A stretch of 8,237 bases of DNA from contig DAOVTR010000056.1 in NCBI GenBank assembly GCA_030633015.1, forward strand, positions 1 to 8,237, read 5' to 3'. Positions 5,955 to 8,237 of the stretch are shown here, one piece after another (the first letter of the stretch is position 1; each line of letters starts with the position of its first letter). Made by a program: the position numbers and the translations under genes. This DNA comes from Bdellovibrionales bacterium (GTDB lineage: Bacteria > Bdellovibrionota > Bacteriovoracia > Bacteriovoracales > Bacteriovoracaceae). Below the pieces are notes generated by a model, which was given only the letters and a program-made list of their open reading frames with translations, ran no database searches and was not told the origin of the DNA.

Positions 5955-6655
5955 ATCAAATACTTCAATCATTATCATATCTCTTTATCTGTTATTATGG
6001 ATCGCCTGGAACAGGAGACGATTTTTCTTTACTTAAAGGAGAGTTGCCTCGAAGCCAGTTTTTAATTCAAGAAAAAAATGAAAAAATTAAGTTAAACTCA
6101 AATGAAAAATCAATTGTTTTGGCATATTCGTGGGGGGCAGTGAGGGCCTTAAATGACGTCGTTAAAAACATGGATAGCGTCAGTGCTGTGATTTTAATAT
6201 CACCCTATGTATTTCCATCAAAAGTATCTTTTATAAAAAAAATAATTTTAAAAATTCCTTATTTGGGTGATTTAATTTTAAATAGTAAAAGAGAAAAGGC
6301 CATCGATGATTTTTTAAAAAATTCATCATATCCTAAAGAAATACCCAACATATATGGTCAGCAGAAAGAAAAACTAATGGATCTAGATCTTTTAAAAGGT
6401 TCCATTTTGGAAAAAGATCAAATAATTATTCCATCTAAAAAAGATCTTTTAAAACTCAAAGAAAAGAGTATTCCCGTATTTGTTATTTGGGGAAATCATG
6501 ATAAAAGCTCGACTAAAAATGAACAAATTGATCCACTTCGAACGTATTTAAAAATTGAACGATTATCCATTATTGAAGATGGTGGACATGCGTTGGTATG
6601 GACTCATCCTAAGAAGATTGCAGAAAATATTTTAGATTTTTTAAGGAGTATTTAA
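5951..6655 (+). CDS. Alpha/beta hydrolase (Ser-Asp-His)
   Basis: This is a cytosolic alpha/beta-fold hydrolase of 234 residues. YYGSPGTGDDF (15-25) is the oxyanion-loop region after the first core strand. The nucleophile elbow is AYSWGA with Ser60; Ala takes the place of the usual first Gly of GxSxG. The acid is Asp184 in WGNHDK and the base is His213 in DGGHAL, in the expected order and spacing. The cap between about 90 and 160 is short, Lys-rich and Ile-rich. It could be an esterase, thioesterase or amidase that releases or edits an intermediate. OleB of olefin synthesis is also an alpha/beta-fold enzyme beside an AMP ligase, but OleB uses Asp as nucleophile, unlike this protein. AAGGG lies upstream of the ATG. 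The gene overlaps both neighbours (ATGA and TAATG). Confidence 0.85.
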   Translation: MNQILQSLSYLFICYYGSPGTGDDFSLLKGELPRSQFLIQEKNEKIKLNSNEKSIVLAYSWGAVRALNDVVKNMDSVSAVILISPYVFPSKVSFIKKIILKIPYLGDLILNSKREKAIDDFLKNSSYPKEIPNIYGQQKEKLMDLDLLKGSILEKDQIIIPSKKDLLKLKEKSIPVFVIWGNHDKSSTKNEQIDPLRTYLKIERLSIIEDGGHALVWTHPKKIAENILDFLRSI

Positions 6656-8237
6656 TGAACACAAAACTTGGCTACATTCAAGGAGTAGACAAACAAAACA
6701 ATGTTTATTCATTTTTAGAAAGACATATGCAAGAACATCCTGATTTGGTTATTTTAAAATGGGCTAATATGGAAGCTCTTAAAAAATGGAATGGTTCATT
6801 AGATGGTAATTTACCACATGATAGCGTATCTATAAAACAACTCTATAGTCTGTCTGAAAAACTTGCGTCAGGTTTTTATAATTTAGGTATAAAAAAAGGT
6901 GACAGGGTTATTCTATTTATTCCCATGTCTCTATATTTATATGCGAGTATGTTTGCATTACAAAAGATTGGAGCAGTACCTGTCTTTTTAGATTCTTGGG
7001 CGAGAAGAGGAGAGCTTGGAGTTAGCGCTGAAGTTGTTGATCCAGTTGCAATGATAAGCGTTGAGCAGGCATTTGACCTTTTAGATGGAGTTAAACAATT
7101 TGACAATCTTCAAAGTAAAATAGTTTTAGGTCCACATCAAAAAAAATATTCATCAACTATTGAAATTTTATCTCAAACAGATACTGTAGTTCCAACTCAG
7201 GAAGTATTACAAGATGATACAGCCTTAATTACGTTTACTACAGGAAGTTCAGGTACACCGAAAGGAGCTAATAGAACTCATCGGTTTTTAGCAGCTCAAC
7301 ATTATGCTCTAGATCGCTCTTTGCCATTTAGCAGTACTGATATTGATCTTCCCGTTTTTCCAATTTTTTCACTGAATAATATCGCAACAGGTATTACAAC
7401 CGTTTTGCCCGCTTTTGATGTAGGTACACCTGGAGCTAATGACGCTCTTATTATAATGGCACAGATGAAAGCAAACAATATAAATTGTATGACCCTTTCT
7501 CCATCACTTTTAAATTCAGTAGCAAAGTTTTGTAAAGATAAAAACATATTAGTTCCAGATTTAAAAAGGGTTATAACAGGTGGGGCACCAGTATCTAGAG
7601 ATAATTTAATTGATTTTACTTCGGTAGCTCCTAATGCAGAAATTTGGGTTTTATATGGCTCCACCGAAGTAGAACCCATGGCCCATATTGAAGCACAGGA
7701 AATGATAAATACTAAATCAATCGCAGAAAGTGATCCAGAGCTAGTAGATGAAGGGGTAAACGTTGGGAAAATAGATTCTGGTTTAAAATATAAATTTTTA
7801 AAAATAAATAAGAGTCCAATAGTTCTTGATCAGACTGATCCAAAGATAAATTGGGCCGGTCTTGTTGTAAAGGCAGGTGAGGTTGGAGAATTAATTGTGG
7901 CAGGAGAGCATGTTTGTCGCGATTATTACAATAACCAAGAGGCCTTTGATCGAGCGAAAATTTTAGATGAAAATGGTGTCGTTTGGCATAGAACAGGAGA
8001 CCTCGCTAGGCTTGATGAAAATGAAAAACTTTGGCTTGTGGGAAGAGTTCATAATGCAATTAATAGAAATGGGAAATATGCTTTCCCAGTTAGGGCAGAG
8101 ATAATCTTAAAGAAGCTAGAATTTGTTGAAAGGTGTGCCTACTTAGGAGTGGATGATAGTGAGTTGGGTGAAAAAATTGTTTGTGTAGTAGAGCCTAAGG
8201 ATAAAACTAGATTGGATGAAGAAGATGTTGATCTAAT
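6655..8237 (+). CDS. AMP-forming acyl ligase, OleC-like (C-terminus outside window)
   Basis: The frame is open for 527 codons to the window edge; the last part of the C-terminal lid, including the A10 catalytic Lys, is missing. The family activates a carboxylic acid with ATP to an acyl-AMP. The core motifs are TFTTGSSGTPKG (193-204, phosphate loop), YGSTEVEPMA (334-343, adenine/acyl site) and HRTGD with Asp449 (ribose binding). The A8 hinge GRVHNAINRNG (463-473) has His and Asn where Asp and Lys are common. The segments around YGSTE, VGELIVAGEHVCRDYYNNQEA and VWHRTGDLARLDE resemble OleC/fatty-acyl-ligase proteins more than peptide-synthetase domains. OleC itself converts a beta-hydroxy acid into a beta-lactone, so both a plain CoA or carrier ligase and a beta-lactone synthetase are possible. 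AAGGAG sits 6 bases before the ATG, the best ribosome site in the operon, and TAATG couples it to the hydrolase. Confidence 0.88.
   Translation, partial: MNTKLGYIQGVDKQNNVYSFLERHMQEHPDLVILKWANMEALKKWNGSLDGNLPHDSVSIKQLYSLSEKLASGFYNLGIKKGDRVILFIPMSLYLYASMFALQKIGAVPVFLDSWARRGELGVSAEVVDPVAMISVEQAFDLLDGVKQFDNLQSKIVLGPHQKKYSSTIEILSQTDTVVPTQEVLQDDTALITFTTGSSGTPKGANRTHRFLAAQHYALDRSLPFSSTDIDLPVFPIFSLNNIATGITTVLPAFDVGTPGANDALIIMAQMKANNINCMTLSPSLLNSVAKFCKDKNILVPDLKRVITGGAPVSRDNLIDFTSVAPNAEIWVLYGSTEVEPMAHIEAQEMINTKSIAESDPELVDEGVNVGKIDSGLKYKFLKINKSPIVLDQTDPKINWAGLVVKAGEVGELIVAGEHVCRDYYNNQEAFDRAKILDENGVVWHRTGDLARLDENEKLWLVGRVHNAINRNGKYAFPVRAEIILKKLEFVERCAYLGVDDSELGEKIVCVVEPKDKTRLDEEDVDL

Noticed and set aside
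5321..5968. Two minus-strand 66-codon ORFs inside the formyltransferase gene
   Set aside because: Their hydrophobic, Phe/Leu-rich products are what an AT-rich antisense frame gives; there is no independent support.
6876..7679. Minus-strand ORFs of 76 and 125 codons within the ligase gene
   Set aside because: They are antisense to the conserved A3 and neighbouring motifs of the ligase and show no start signals.

Overview
The window is AT-rich chromosomal DNA from a bacterium. It carries core genes for protein export, translation and tRNA modification on the left, and a compact, unusual metabolic operon on the right. The base composition, the small single-domain QueF and the divergent lipoprotein-like gene would fit a low-GC member of the Bdellovibrionota (Bacteriovorax-like) or another low-GC Gram-negative. 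That placement is an inference; nothing here fixes the taxon. I see no rRNA, tRNA, CRISPR array, insertion sequence or phage gene.

Left part (1-2749). A partial minus-strand gene for a small putative lipoprotein (1-473) is divergent from ffh, the SRP GTPase (688-2127). A good sigma70-like promoter (626-653) and a clear Shine-Dalgarno sequence precede ffh. On the same strand follow rpsP (ribosomal protein S16) and khpA (KH-domain RNA-binding protein). This is the conserved ffh-rpsP-khpA order, but rimM, trmD and rplS, which commonly follow, are absent here.

Middle (2769-3970). Two minus-strand genes converge on khpA: a metallo-beta-lactamase-fold hydrolase of the glyoxalase II/YcbL type, then queF, which makes preQ1 for queuosine. 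They overlap by ATGA. A nine-T run sits just before the overlap, and the -1 frame is open from that run into queF.

Right part (4111-8237). Four plus-strand genes are joined by 1-4 base overlaps: a DUF3419/BtaA-like SAM-dependent aminocarboxypropyl transferase candidate, a formyltransferase with an intact Asn-His-Asp site, a Ser-Asp-His alpha/beta hydrolase, and an AMP-forming acyl ligase resembling OleC that runs off the window. Stop-start overlaps of this kind suggest translational coupling and one pathway. A plausible but unproven reading is that an SAM-derived aminocarboxypropyl group, a formyl group and an activated carboxylic acid are combined into a small metabolite or lipid. This cluster is the best candidate for an undescribed system. 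The operon and the hydrolase-queF pair diverge from a shared 140-base region that carries a perfect TATAAT and a 10-base inverted repeat near both starts.
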